From: Hymenopellis radicata
Taxonomy: Eukaryota > Basidiomycota > Agaricomycetes > Agaricales > Physalacriaceae
DNA length: 44,527 nucleotides
NCBI GenBank assembly: GCA_015501595.1
Contig: JADNRX010000424.1
Coordinates: forward strand, 1-44,527
Direction: 5' to 3'
Part shown: positions 1 through 9,804 of the stretch, piece by piece
How the letters are laid out: each line of letters opens with the position of its first letter
How positions within the stretch are numbered: position 1 is the first letter of the stretch
Made by a program: the position numbers and the translations under genes
Notes under the pieces: generated by a model
Seen by the model: only the letters and a program-made list of their open reading frames with translations
Database searches by the model: none
Told to the model about the DNA's origin: nothing

Positions 1-161
1 GAAATGGTAATCCAGTCGATACTGGCCGCCTATTGTCTTGCGAGGAACAATGGGAGCCACTCAGTAAGAACGGAAACCCAGGTCTCTCCTTGTCACGTCC
101 CTCGCCAATAGAGCGCGACAGGCTCCTCGCATTCTCGCTTCTCTTCTTTCCACTGCCAGCC

Positions 162-938
162 ATGGGCCAGCCTCTCTATAGCGTTCAACTTGAGCAGTAC
201 GTGTTGTGTTTCTTTTTATGTATCTATATACTCAATTCTATTAGGAAGTATCATGCAGCTCAGACGATGTCGACGCCCACGCGAACAAGGACGTCGAACA
301 GTACTAGGTAAGCAGTGTCGTCATCTCTCAAATAACAGTGAACTCATCTCTGCATTCCAGGTCCCAAGAGTTCCTCCGAACTCTGCTTCCAGCGTGGAGA
401 GAGAAAGCGCTGCCCATATTCAATTCCGCGACATGCCAGAGTCTCCTCTCCAGCACAGGGTTCGGTCAAGACTTCCTCGCAGTCCCGCTCCAAGGACGTT
501 GTCCCGCCGAATGGCTTCTCACCAGCTCCCACCATTCTGTTCTCTGAAACCCCTGCTACCTCCCGCGGCGCACGTCCTGATTTTCTCGTCGGATGCCGAG
601 ACGAGGAATCCTCCCGCAACCTCCCTCGTCCAGTTGAAAAGCTTAGTCCGCCCTGACCGTTATTCCGGAAATGACGACCCGTAAGCATACAAGTTTTTTT
701 ACAACCCGGAATGTGTTGCTCATGAATAAATACAGCTTCAGTGACGACTATGAACGCGACATACAATCCGCCGACTCTGACAGCGACGACGAATTCTCCA
801 TGGCTTGGACGTTAGAGCAGGTGGGACTCGGACAGTGAGGATGACGAAGTAGAAGAACCGCGCCAACGCTCTCTTGCGACACAGGCCGATTTCCAAAAAG
901 TCTACCTCGGAGCCAATGCCCGTGGCCAGGAGGTCTAG
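162..938 (+). pseudogene. Acidic-tail small protein gene, left copy (damaged)
   Basis: Four exons can be followed: 162-196, 245-307, 361-680 and 736-938, with introns 197-244, 308-360 and 681-735 that start GTACGT or GTAAGC and end in AG. The start (MGQPLYSVQLEQ) and the Asp/Ser-rich C-terminal exon (SDSDDEFSMAW) match the right copy. This copy lacks the T that opens exon 3 in the right copy, so exon 3 reads in a wrong frame and stops early near 545. It also has an extra G near 821 in the last exon. The CATAAATAG TATA-like box found upstream of the right copy is missing here, apparently by a short deletion near 105-115. No known domain is recognised. The last exon would give a short acidic tail ending in ARGQEV. 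Confidence 0.65.
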
Positions 939-1509
939 GGATTCGACATGGGCAACAACCGCTATATTTTGGGTTAATTCTAGAGCCCTCATCACGATGC
1001 TAGTTCCTTCCTGTTATGCTCCTCTTTTTATATGCACTATGTACTTGTAAGCTTTCATCACTCTACCATTCCAATCATAGATCCTTTACAATCAAATTGT
1101 GGGTATAGCCTCAGTACCTTCACTCAATAAGTACGCCATTGAGTCGCCAACAGAACTCGAGCTGACATCGTCATATCTGATGGCAGCTCAAGGAACTCGA
1201 TGAGCGTACGAATACTATGGACAGTACACTTCTACTAGCCGTCACGGTGCTCTGTATCTCTGACCTGGGGAATTTCGCTGGGGGCGGCGTGGGACAGGCA
1301 GACTCGGCCCCACACAGCCTGTCACGTAGAGGAGCACGGTTTATAATAACAAAACTCGAGCCGCACAGGGCTTCGTAAAATCAACGGCCGCTATATTCGA
1401 TGAAGTCATCGCGCCGCTAAGATCTCGAGCTAGTACTCGGCTCGTTCAAAAACTTGAACTTACTGCGCTACCGACGGTTCGTATACGTTACTTAACATAG
1501 AACTTTCCC
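939..1509. other. Intergenic, between converging genes (left arm)
   Basis: About 570 bases between the ends of the converging acidic-tail and S9 peptidase genes. The matching right-arm interval (27310-27672) is shorter, about 360 bases, and the left has extra sequence at about 1170-1400 with no counterpart that I can see. No gene was recognised. Confidence 0.5.
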
Positions 1510-3904
1510 TTAAGCTCTGACGTTCGCAAACCAATCCCTCGTACTCTCCCAGGCGACCCTCGCAGCCTCGACGCCCTCAATCGGATGTCCTTCTCCCTCG
1601 AACCACATCAGGTCTACCTTGCCCTTGCTCTTCGCACTCTCTTGGTTGGACCCGGGAGTTCTTCCCTTCAATGCATGATAGAATCCCAGCCCCTGCTTCG
1701 GGTTCACTCTGTTATCCGAGCCGCCTAAAAGAATGAGCACAGATGCCTGTACGTCCTGCACATAGGAAATGGGTGAAGCCGCCTGGAGGGCAGCATACTG
1801 GTCCGATGTGATGGTGTATGGGACCCTCTCCGATGTGTTCTTCGGGAAGAACGGGAAATTAAATTCTTCAAAGTACCACTCGGGAATGTCTGTTCCCCAG
1901 ACGTCGCCTGCTGAGATAACTGGGTTCCGAAGGACAGCAGCTGTAAACAATGTCGGGAATCGGGAAACCACTGACATGGACGTTTAGTATCAGATAGAAA
2001 AGAAACCAATTCGGAGGAAGGTAACCACGTACAATGGGCACCCAGAAACCCGCCATGACTCCCTCCCGATATAAACAGTTTCCCTTCGCCTTCTTCAGCA
2101 ATTCCCAACGCGATGAGGTGGCGTATTGAAGCGATACAATCTTCTACGTCGAGAGTGCCACATTGACCACGCAGCGCTTGGACGTATCGCTCGCCATAGC
2201 CGAGCGAACCGGTGTAGTTGGGCAGGGATATCGTGTCTGCTGAAATCAGGCATCTAGACACGACAATGGAAACGGGAACCTACATCCTTCCAGAGCGAGG
2301 GCTGTCGTGGCTGGTGTCCAGGACGTCGCCCATGTTGCGTGCGGCCCTCCGTGAGGAATCGTGATGAGTGGATTCCGGCTTGCATCCGTAGACTGGCGAT
2401 GTCGCAGCTCCGTAGGATGTCTTTCTGGAGTTTTGATGATCTCCATCGTCAGCTTTGACAGCGCTTCAGATACTATAAAGAAGGCCATAAACGCATGATT
2501 TGCAAAGCCAGCCGCGACCACGTACCATCTGTTGACACCTCCGGGGCATCCAGAGTTCTCCACTCCACTTTCATGCCGGCTTTAGACGTCTCGGTCACGG
2601 TGCCAAGAATCAACTCTGGCACGCTAACCAGAGAACTTCGAACGGCGGCGATCTGGGATTTATCGGTGGCGAGGATTGTATAGCTGTAGTCTTTGCCGGT
2701 CGGAGTAATGTCGATTATGGTAGAGTTAGTGGTAGAAATTGCAACGACGCGCGATCTTGAACCCCAGGTCGTGTGCGTGACGACCCAGCCGCCGTTCTCG
2801 ACAAATGGGTAGGTAGGTAAGGATGCACCGAGGAATAGGCCGGGAAACTCGTTCGAGTCTTTAGGATCCCAGACAGCCTTCACGATGGGCTCAGATTGGC
2901 CAAGCAGATGGAGACTGGTGGACCCAGCATGCGCACCACCAAGTGCATTCGAGATGAAGACAGCTGAGCCGTTAGGTGAAACACGCGGAGAACGGCAGGA
3001 TATACTCGACGGCGTGAGCTGCTCCCCAGTTAATGAGATGGGAGTTCCTGTGTTATCCAGAGGGCCATCGATTGTAAGCTTCCATATCGCGGCCGGGCGG
3101 TTAAAGCAACCCAATAAGCCCAACGTTCGGTCGTCGGATGTTCGCTGATATCCAGTGGCAAGCATGGTGGTACCTTGTAATCCCGAATCTGGGCAGTCCT
3201 GAAAGACGAACTGGCCAAATGATACACTGTTGTCCACGGCGGGAGTAACAAGCCCGGACAGAGATGCTTCGTTGCTGCCAAGAATACGAAGGATGAAGGG
3301 AGTAGGATGCTTCTTGGATGTCAAACCCTCTCCAAATGAAGGCGAGTACGCAAACTTGGAGACGTCTTTAGGTGCATTGGCTTCAGCAACATAAATGATG
3401 GTGTCTTCGGATGGAGAGAACGAAAGGGATCCAAAATACTCTAGTGGCCTATGAGATAAGTTGCGAGGAAATCCTGAAAGCGCGCACCATCAGCGTAGAA
3501 TTCTCCATGATCATCGGTGACATCCTTGGTTAGGATCAAGGCACCATCCTGCCCCCATATCTCTACGAATCGTTTCTTGCCCCCATCGAGATTACGGAGG
3601 ACTGCCTTGTACTTGGTAGAGAGAGACCAGGTATATTTCACGATCCCGGCAGCGGATATGTCCTGTCCTGCCGTGGAGAACACCGTATCTTTCGAAAAGA
3701 AGATCGTCTTCGTAGTCGTGCGTTTGATGTCACGAACATGATCAGCGATGCTGTACGTGACTTCTAGACCTTGAATTGATATTGAGCAAATTTACAGAAC
3801 AGATGTGCGAGTAGGATACCTTTGTACCGCGCATCCGTAGTATGTACAAGGAAGTGTGCTGCGGTGGGAACCGGAATCGAGGAAAGGACTTTGTACAGCG
3901 ACAT
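1510..3904 (-). CDS. Acylaminoacyl-peptidase / prolyl-oligopeptidase-type S9 serine peptidase (intact copy)
   Basis: Six exons join without any frame error: 3904-3820, 3769-3488, 3440-2526, 2472-2284, 2236-2033 and 1970-1510. The product is 711 aa, the usual size for acylamino-acid-releasing enzymes. The family removes N-acylated or other N-terminal residues from short peptides, usually in the cytosol. There is a WD/propeller-like N-terminal half and a C-terminal alpha/beta hydrolase half. The nucleophile lies in GGSHGG, the likely acid in GGSDNRVNP and the histidine in EGEGHPIEG, so the triad is complete. The start chosen is MSLYKVLSSIPVP. A Met nine codons upstream (3931) is also possible. 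No signal peptide is seen. The gene diverges from the DUF6533 gene and converges on the acidic-tail gene. The exact subfamily (AARE versus DPP-like) is inferred from motifs only. Confidence 0.88.
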
Positions 3905-4812
3905 ATTGCGCAGTACTTTGGACAGGGACATAAAATGCTCCGTAATGCGACGCTTCGTTGTGCGTCTGCAAGGAGTTGGTATTGGAAGGAACGCGCGGCG
4001 AACTGGGCCGGCATTTACAGCCAATCATGTGATTCGATCAGCGGGCGAATAGGGGCGTACAGTCTTTTGCTTCTGGCGTTCACCGTGGTAAGACGAAGTC
4101 GGTACTGCTCTCTCTCTAGCTAAGCGCGCTCGGAGGATTCTGCCCTGGGCGTGACGTAAAGGCGGCGGGCACGCGGTCAGGGATCTTGTCGCCTGATCCA
4201 TTCGCCATCCACCGCTGCTAGCAGGGCTTCTTTGGTGGATGTCTTTTCCTCTGTATATACGATACGGTCGCATACGGCCTTGGAATGAACTTCTTCTATC
4301 CGACTTACTGAATTGCCTCATAGGACGCGCCCCATTGCTATATCTCCACCTGAAACCGCAGTCATCTACTTGCCGGTCTTGTGCATCCTGATTGATCCCT
4401 CACAGATGGTGGTCGACCACACGGAATGTATTCGACATCAGGAAAACAGCAAAGGCGTCTTTCCGAGTCTTGGTCTTGCGGCTCAAATCTTTTCAGTCTT
4501 GTTCTTGCAGACCGGCATCTTTCCAGTCTTTCTCCGCCGTCTTGTGGCTTCCGCCCGTTCTTTTTCCTGGCGTCTTATTTTTGGATGCACATTACCCTAT
4601 GTTGATATATGCGATCGCATTGGTATCGAAGCGGCCCATCATCATTCAGACACGGTTGGTGCTTCCCCATCTCTTCAGATGCTCATACATCAACGTCGTA
4701 ACTTCTCTGATCCACCGATATGGAAGGGAACAGTACACAGCCCGAATGCACCGTCCGCACCTTAAAGGAGCGGCTCAGTATTCGTTGCCCATCAAACACT
4801 CACACCCTCTCG
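3905..4812. promoter_or_regulatory. Divergent promoter region between S9 peptidase and DUF6533 (left)
   Basis: About 908 bases separate two divergently transcribed genes, and the arrangement repeats in the right arm (24042-24942, 901 bases). No coding exon was recognised in either strand. A shared bidirectional promoter is inferred from geometry alone. I could not pick out a clear TATA box or operator. Confidence 0.4.
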
Positions 4813-6429
4813 ATGGATGCCCAGTCCCAAGCCCAATCGCTTTCACTCTTTGAGGCGGTGCAGCACATGCGACTTTCCACCGTGAATACATTTCGATCTC
4901 TCAGAACTGCCCTGTGCTAACAGATTGCCTGTAGTACCTTCAATGTTGGTATGATCCCACGAGATAGGAAATGCTTGCCACTTAATCTCAATCTACGACA
5001 CAGTTTCGGCTACCGCACTCTACGTATGCTCCGTTTTTTACACTGGCTGTATCGGGTACCTAATTCGAGGTCAATTCAGGTGTTCGACTACCTCGTGACA
5101 CTGGAGCAGGAGGTGGACCTTATATGGGGTTCCGAATGGACGATCACCAAGCTGCTCTACCTCATCACACGGTATTCCCCCTTCGTAAATGCGGTTCTGT
5201 TCCTGTGGCGTACGCTTTCTCAAGTCATCGAATGTGTGCGTCATCTAATAATCTGGTAGAGCAAGTTACACCAAATATGAGTGCGGAGAGCTGCCTACTG
5301 GTATACAAGATGAATGGATGTGTGTCATCATGATCATTCGATGTTGCTGATATTTACAGTAACATCAGGGATGGCCACTGCAGGCATTATCCTGGCTGAA
5401 GGTACGCACACTCGTACTCCCGGCATCTCTGTGATCTCATTATTCGAGTAGTTATACTCACACTCCGAACTTTGGCAGTCTGGAATCGGCATCGTATGCT
5501 CGCAGGTGGCCTGCTCTCACTTTTTTCTGCAATCACTATCGCAGCCTTCGCGGTAATGGGCATCTTCCAGGGCTCCCTGCAATGTAAGTGAATCCTGAGA
5601 AATGTTGGCCAAGACTAGTCGCTAATATGCTCAGAAGTCCAAATCCTCCCGATTCCAGATTTTACATTCTGCTTTGTCTCTGCCGCCAATCCAATTTTTC
5701 GGTGGGACTACATACTCTGGATGTTTTACGAAGTAGGCGAGTATCACCGCTCTATCGAGTACTACCGCTCTGTACTCACCCGCTCTAAGTCATGCTACTA
5801 CTCATGGTAGTTAAATCCTACCAGCAATGTAAGTTCTCTCGTTGGCATTGTGTTCGATTGATGACCAGTGGGATAGTTCGTCAGGCGCGAGAAATCGGTT
5901 CGTCACAGCTAGTGAACGTTATCTTGAAGGATGGTATGTCTCCGCCTATCATTAATGAGAGCCGCAACCGATCACCAAGCATTCCAGGCGTCACGTACTA
6001 TATCTATCTCTCTGGTATAACTCGTTCCCGTTCATGGATGCAGAGCCCTGATTATCCCTCAGTCTTGAACATTACGAACGTGATTGTGATAAGCAGTCTT
6101 TCAGTACGTCCTTTCTCTTTCTCTTTACCTTGATGCATCGTGTAGAAGCCAACTTGTTCTACAGCCTGAGCTTCTTGGCTTGCTCGGTCTGTAAGTACTC
6201 AGTCCACTGCCGTGATCGAACTGCCAGGTTCATCCTACTGATCGTAGGTTAGAACGCGTTATCCACGCAATGCTGGCTTGCCGAGTGATCACGAATATCC
6301 GTGCCCAGGCGAAGAAGCAGGTGATTCATGGAAGTAAAGGAACAATCGACGACTTGGGAAGTACCGGCGGAAGTAGTGTCGGAATGGTAGTCTTCGCCGC
6401 CCATGATTCTACAGGCAGTCTGGAATGAT
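4813..6429 (+). pseudogene. DUF6533 seven-helix membrane protein, left copy (damaged)
   Basis: This belongs to the basidiomycete DUF6533 family of multi-pass membrane proteins, whose function is unknown. The N-terminal exon starts MDAQSQAQSLSLFEAV. The diagnostic DUF6533 segment is present (LEQEV...WGSEWTITKLLYLITR). It is followed by helices in separate exons (VILTLRTLAVWNRHRM, then LSLFSAITIAAFAVMG), a further exon ending KDG and a C-terminal exon ending DSTGSLE with stop at 6427-6429. Compared with the right copy, exon 2 carries a few extra bases around 4950-4968, bringing TAG in frame at 4965. An extra G near 5870 (TGGGATAG against TGGATAG) shifts the frame at the exon start. The left copy is probably non-functional. 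It is transcribed away from the S9 peptidase. Confidence 0.7.
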
Positions 6430-7232
6430 TTCGGGTGTTTGTATGATTCCGCTGACATATGGTACCTTGAGTTGCAATAGACGGGAATTCACGAATTCAG
6501 TACACGAAGAGTACAGAGCGCGCTCGCTCTAAGTAAAGGAGCACATACAACAGTGTTGATGATCCATCAACAGTAGGTACAAAGTCGTTCCAGTTGAAGG
6601 TACAGATATCAACCTACTGAGTAGCCACATGAACCGCGAAATCTCGTCCTAGAGTCACATTTACTAAACGGACGTCTTTGGACTCTGCAAGGCCAACAAC
6701 GGCTGCTTCATGACGGGAGGCACTGTATATTTTTGAACTCTGAATAAGACGAGACTCCGGCAAGATTCAGGGCCCGGAAGGAGGAGCGTACCGAAGTATT
6801 TCGATAGAGATTCGGGATATCCACTCGAGACGGCATGCGCCATCGATTACCAGGGAGCTCCCGAGCCGAGATGATGCATTTTCCGTAGAGCTCTTTCGTC
6901 GAGAACGAGCAGCGCCAGTATCCCAGACGTCGGCATAGATTCAGAGGAAGAGTTTCCGGTAACATGAACAAACAAGCGCGTCTTGCCATTTACGATCATC
7001 ATGCACACTGCGAATTGTTCTTCTTTCACCCTGCCCAACTGTCGACTTCCTCAACCTCGTTGTTCCGTTCGTTAAGACTACCCAAGCCGCATCTCATTGT
7101 TCTCGGCCCAAGGAACTAACGCTTTTTTTCATTGTCCACGCGCAATAGTCATCGGTGGACAATGCCAGCGGTCACCTAAAAACGGTAACTCATTGTCTGA
7201 ATCGCACAATGGCCACCTCACATTCTCCGACA
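6430..7232. other. Intergenic and upstream region of the second small gene (left arm)
   Basis: Matches the right arm at about 21810-22445 patchily. The shared core at 6700-6900 is similar to the reverse complement of about 22150-22330. The left has an extra segment at about 6530-6710. No gene was recognised. The last 140 bases hold the ACAATG/CATTGT cluster listed separately. Confidence 0.5.
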
Positions 7233-7240
7233 CATAAATA
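7095..7240 (+). promoter_or_regulatory. Promoter with five ACAATG/CATTGT motifs and a TATA-like box
   Basis: Five copies of ACAATG or its complement CATTGT occur at 7095, 7130, 7159, 7191 and 7206, mostly about 30 bases apart. A TATA-like CATAAATA follows at 7233-7240, about 55-62 bases before the ATG at 7295. The motif resembles the core bound by HMG-box factors. That reading is inference. Similar clusters with a CATAAATAG-type box lie upstream of the related small genes in the other arm. Confidence 0.5.
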
Positions 7241-7294
7241 GAGGACGACACCGTCCTCTGATGCTGCATCTCTTTCTTCCCTCAACTCGCAACC

Positions 7295-7659
7295 ATGAGT
7301 CTCTCCAGCGATCAGTACGTGTCTTACTTTACCCATGTCAACTACTTCGTCACTCACATCTACCTAGGAAATCTGAGGGCGCTCAATCGACGCCAAAGCT
7401 CAACACTCGTCGGTAGGGAGTGCCACTGATCTCTGACTCGGTGTCGTTCACCTGATCCGATTCTTTCACCAGGGCTGCGCGCGACGCCTCGGACGGAGAA
7501 CGCGCTTTCGATTATCATGCGCCCCTCCACGCCGCGCCATGTACTTTCCCGCACCCCACCACTGGCACTGTCACTCATCCCTCCCGCGGCGATGACAGCC
7601 TGTTCTCTCGTGCGCTGGAAGCCGTGGTACAGGCCGTGATGGAGGAAATATTTCGGTGA
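7295..7659 (+). CDS. Small protein of unknown function (MSLSSDQ family), left copy
   Basis: Three exons (7295-7314, 7368-7412, 7473-7659) with clean GT..AG introns give an uninterrupted 83 aa frame. It begins MSLSSDQKSEGAQSTPK and ends in AVMEEIFR. Exon 1 ends in the same phase (CA|G) as the acidic-tail gene, and exon 2 (KSEGAQSTP) resembles KYHAAQTMSTP of that gene, so the two are probably old paralogues. Exon 3 (GERAFDYHAPLH) resembles KERAYDYRMHDLLH of the right-arm partner. There is no signal peptide, no membrane helix and no C-terminal CAAX box. No domain was recognised. The promoter has a TATA-like box and an ACAATG cluster. The exon 3 frame could be disputed, because another frame also has some resemblance to the acidic gene. 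Confidence 0.5.
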
Positions 7660-7847
7660 CGTCGAGCGACAACAAAGCAATGATTGTTCTGTTTTAGACT
7701 GATTCGTTTGTATCACTGCACTAATTACTTGCATCCTGGTCATTTGCGTGTTACCTGCCAAAGCGCACCTTTATCATTTCTGTCTCTCCGGCTTTCACTG
7801 GGTAGATTAAAGGGACTGGCATCTCAGTGCTGCGGGCAGCAAGATTT
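7660..7847. other. Boundary between left IR-A arm and transposon mosaic
   Basis: Similarity to the right arm stops shortly after the small-gene stop. The sequence up to the first ACGGTA array shows no recognisable gene. Confidence 0.4.
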
Positions 7848-8166
7848 TACCGTTACCGTTACCGTGGGGTCCACGGTACCGTGCTACGGTACCACGGTAG
7901 CACAGCCACAGAGCCCACTGCCCGCTGTCTTAACTGATGAATTTTGGTAGTGTACCCAGCATTCAAGTACCGTAGGACGTAGAGATGACACTGTATACTA
8001 CATATCTCAATGTTAATTACCTGTAAGGATGTATTTCTACCTCAAAAATGTGTAATATCGACTTCACGGAAAACGGCGTGACCACGGTAGCCACGTAGCG
8101 GCCACGGTACCACGGTAGACCATTTTACGGTAACGGTAACGGCTCACGGTAGGCCACGGTTACGGT
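7848..8166. repeat. ACGGTA/TACCGT-rich array, left
   Basis: Dense copies of TACCGT, CCACGGTA and ACGGTA occur at 7848-7906 and again at 8077-8166, with ordinary sequence between. Such subterminal arrays are usual near the ends of hAT-type and similar DNA transposons. A related array in inverse order lies at 16024-16100. Confidence 0.6.
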
Positions 8167-8300
8167 AAGCCGGAGGGCCAAGGATGACTTTTGAAAAAAA
8201 TTATCCGTCACCGGCTGCGATCGGGTAGGTCGGCGGTTCGAATACCGATCGATGATACTGTACGATAAAGTATTTTATGTATTGTACACCTACTGTGGCG
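8161..8300 (+). repeat. 138 bp repeat with tRNA-like B box, left copy
   Basis: An almost identical copy lies in inverse orientation at 15893-16030. It contains GGTTCGAATACC (8235-8246), which fits the internal B box of RNA polymerase III promoters, preceded by GATCGGGTAGGTCGG. No complete cloverleaf could be folded, so a tRNA-derived SINE or a decayed tRNA is more likely than a working tRNA. It sits just inside the ACGGTA array. Confidence 0.55.
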
Positions 8301-8405
8301 TAGCACGGCGATATCTAGTGTAAACATACACTGTGCTATCATTGGGAGTTGTGCCGGCAAGCACCCAGAGTGAGCATGGCCAGACGCGGGCTCGTTGGAG
8401 TCACA

Positions 8406-8664
8406 TACTGTATAATTATGACCTTATCTTCGCATAACTCATCACGGGGGGCTGTGAAATGAAGATCTGGGTTCTTCATCACGCATAACAGCCAAAATTT
8501 GGACCCAGGTAAGGCCCAAAATGGAAATTTTTCGGCGCGGCGGCTGCCGCCGCCGCTCCCGCCTGCCCATATAAGGAAATCAGACCCTGAATGAAGATGT
8601 AGTCTAGTGAAGATGATGCATAACTCATCACACCCCATGAAGATAAGGTCGAAATTATACAGTA
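8406..8664. mobile_element. MITE A, TACTGTA family (259 bp)
   Basis: Both ends read TACTGTATAATT..GACCTTATCTTC in inverted orientation with two mismatches, about 26 bases in all. The element has no coding capacity and contains a GC-rich stretch (around 8535-8565). Ends beginning in TA suggest a Tc1/mariner-type non-autonomous element, by analogy only. Confidence 0.75.
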
Positions 8665-9138
8665 ATCTGTCATGAATGCGCGGGGCGCCATCAAACGACT
8701 CACCAGGCTATACTCCCTGAGGAGGATTATCAAGGGTATGACAGTCACAGAGTAAGGTGTATATAGTATACATTGTTCTGACTGAGTTTGGTATAGGTCC
8801 CTCCAGAGGGAGGCAAGGCAGTACATTATCGCCCGGGCCCTTGAAATTTCGTGCCCGCGGTACTTCTTTCCGGTCGAGTGATAGATTCCGTTTTTAGCAG
8901 AAGCAGGTACGGTCTCATCCAGCATGAGCCTATATGTCAAGAAAGTCAGCATTGAAGAAGACATAAGTATCAAGAGAGTGTACCTTGGGCGGCATAAGGC
9001 AAAACTTTAAGAGTATCTAAATAAGCTAGCATTTAGCAGTGATAAACTAAGACAGTAGATTTGACTCACTGGTGCAGAAGATCCTTCGAGTAGCAGTCCT
9101 TCATCACTTGAAGTCGAATCGTCCCTTGTAGCTATAAG

Positions 9139-9736
9139 TATCTCCACCGTAACCGTACGATATGGTTTACGGCTCGGTTCATATGGTATATCCGTACCGT
9201 ACCGTAAGGCGCCTTGATGCGCTCCTTACGGTTACGGGTACGGTACGGCATGATGCTAGAGAGGCGAGGAGGGACCATGAGCATCATCAGTGGACACCGA
9301 ATGACATAACCTACTGTAGACTTTCGATCAATTCGTCGGTCCATGTGACCTGTGACCTCACTGACGAAATTTTGGTTTCGTCGACTTACCATATATGGTA
9401 ATTACCGCCGCGGCGGAGCTGCGGCGGGAGGCTGGCGGGGGCCCCGCCGAGGACTTTTTCGCGAATTTTGCTGTGACAGCTGTGACTTTTCGTCGATTTT
9501 GGGTCGCCTGTGACCCGTGACCGACGAATTGAATTAAAGTATACAGTACCTCAGAGTGCCCTTCCATGCCATCACTTAACCAATCTGATCCTCATCGACA
9601 TCGCTCCACCGACCCGTATACGGTTTCATACGGTAACCAAAGCCGTCCCGTAACCAACCCGTATCGCTCGAAATTGGGACCCGTATCGTGCCGTACTCGT
9701 ACGGGCCGTAACCGTATACAGTACGGTGGAGAGCCC
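9139..9736. mobile_element. Non-autonomous DNA transposon with 10 bp flanking direct repeat
   Basis: The same 10 bases, TAGCTATAAG, lie at 9129-9138 and 9737-9746. Inside them the ends are CTCCACCGTA-type inverted repeats, followed by TACGGT/ACCGTA-rich subterminal arrays. The element carries no transposase and hosts MITE B in its middle. The direct-repeat length and subterminal arrays suggest a hAT or MULE-like element. The superfamily is inference. Confidence 0.65.
9312..9548. mobile_element. MITE B, TACTGTA family, nested (237 bp)
   Basis: The ends match in inverse orientation over about 35 bases with mismatches: TACTGTA, then ACTTT, then CAATTCGTCGGTC, then CTGTGACC-like motifs. It is nested inside the 9139-9736 element, so it arrived later. 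The GC-rich centre has GCCGCGGCGG near 9403. Confidence 0.75.
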
Positions 9737-9804
9737 TAGCTATAAGAAACGATGAGTTGAAAGAAGCTTAATAGACATCTGCAACACCAACCGCTTTCAG
9801 ACTT

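Larger units (their letters stand above)
1..7660. repeat. Left arm of large inverted duplication IR-A
   Basis: Read on the plus strand, this arm matches the reverse complement of about 21480-31100 gene by gene: acidic small gene, S9 peptidase, DUF6533 gene, second small gene. The first 100 bases differ from the partner (around 30900-31000) by only a few substitutions and one-base indels, roughly 5 percent by eye. Similarity is weaker around 6430-7300, where the left arm has extra sequence at about 6530-6710. It fades after the second small gene (about 7660 left, 21480 right). The arm is cut by the window start, so its outer end is unknown. Confidence 0.9.

Noticed and set aside
7295..7659. 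Mating pheromone precursor
   Set aside because: The protein is small and has ACAATG motifs upstream, but it lacks a C-terminal CAAX box and ends EIFR.
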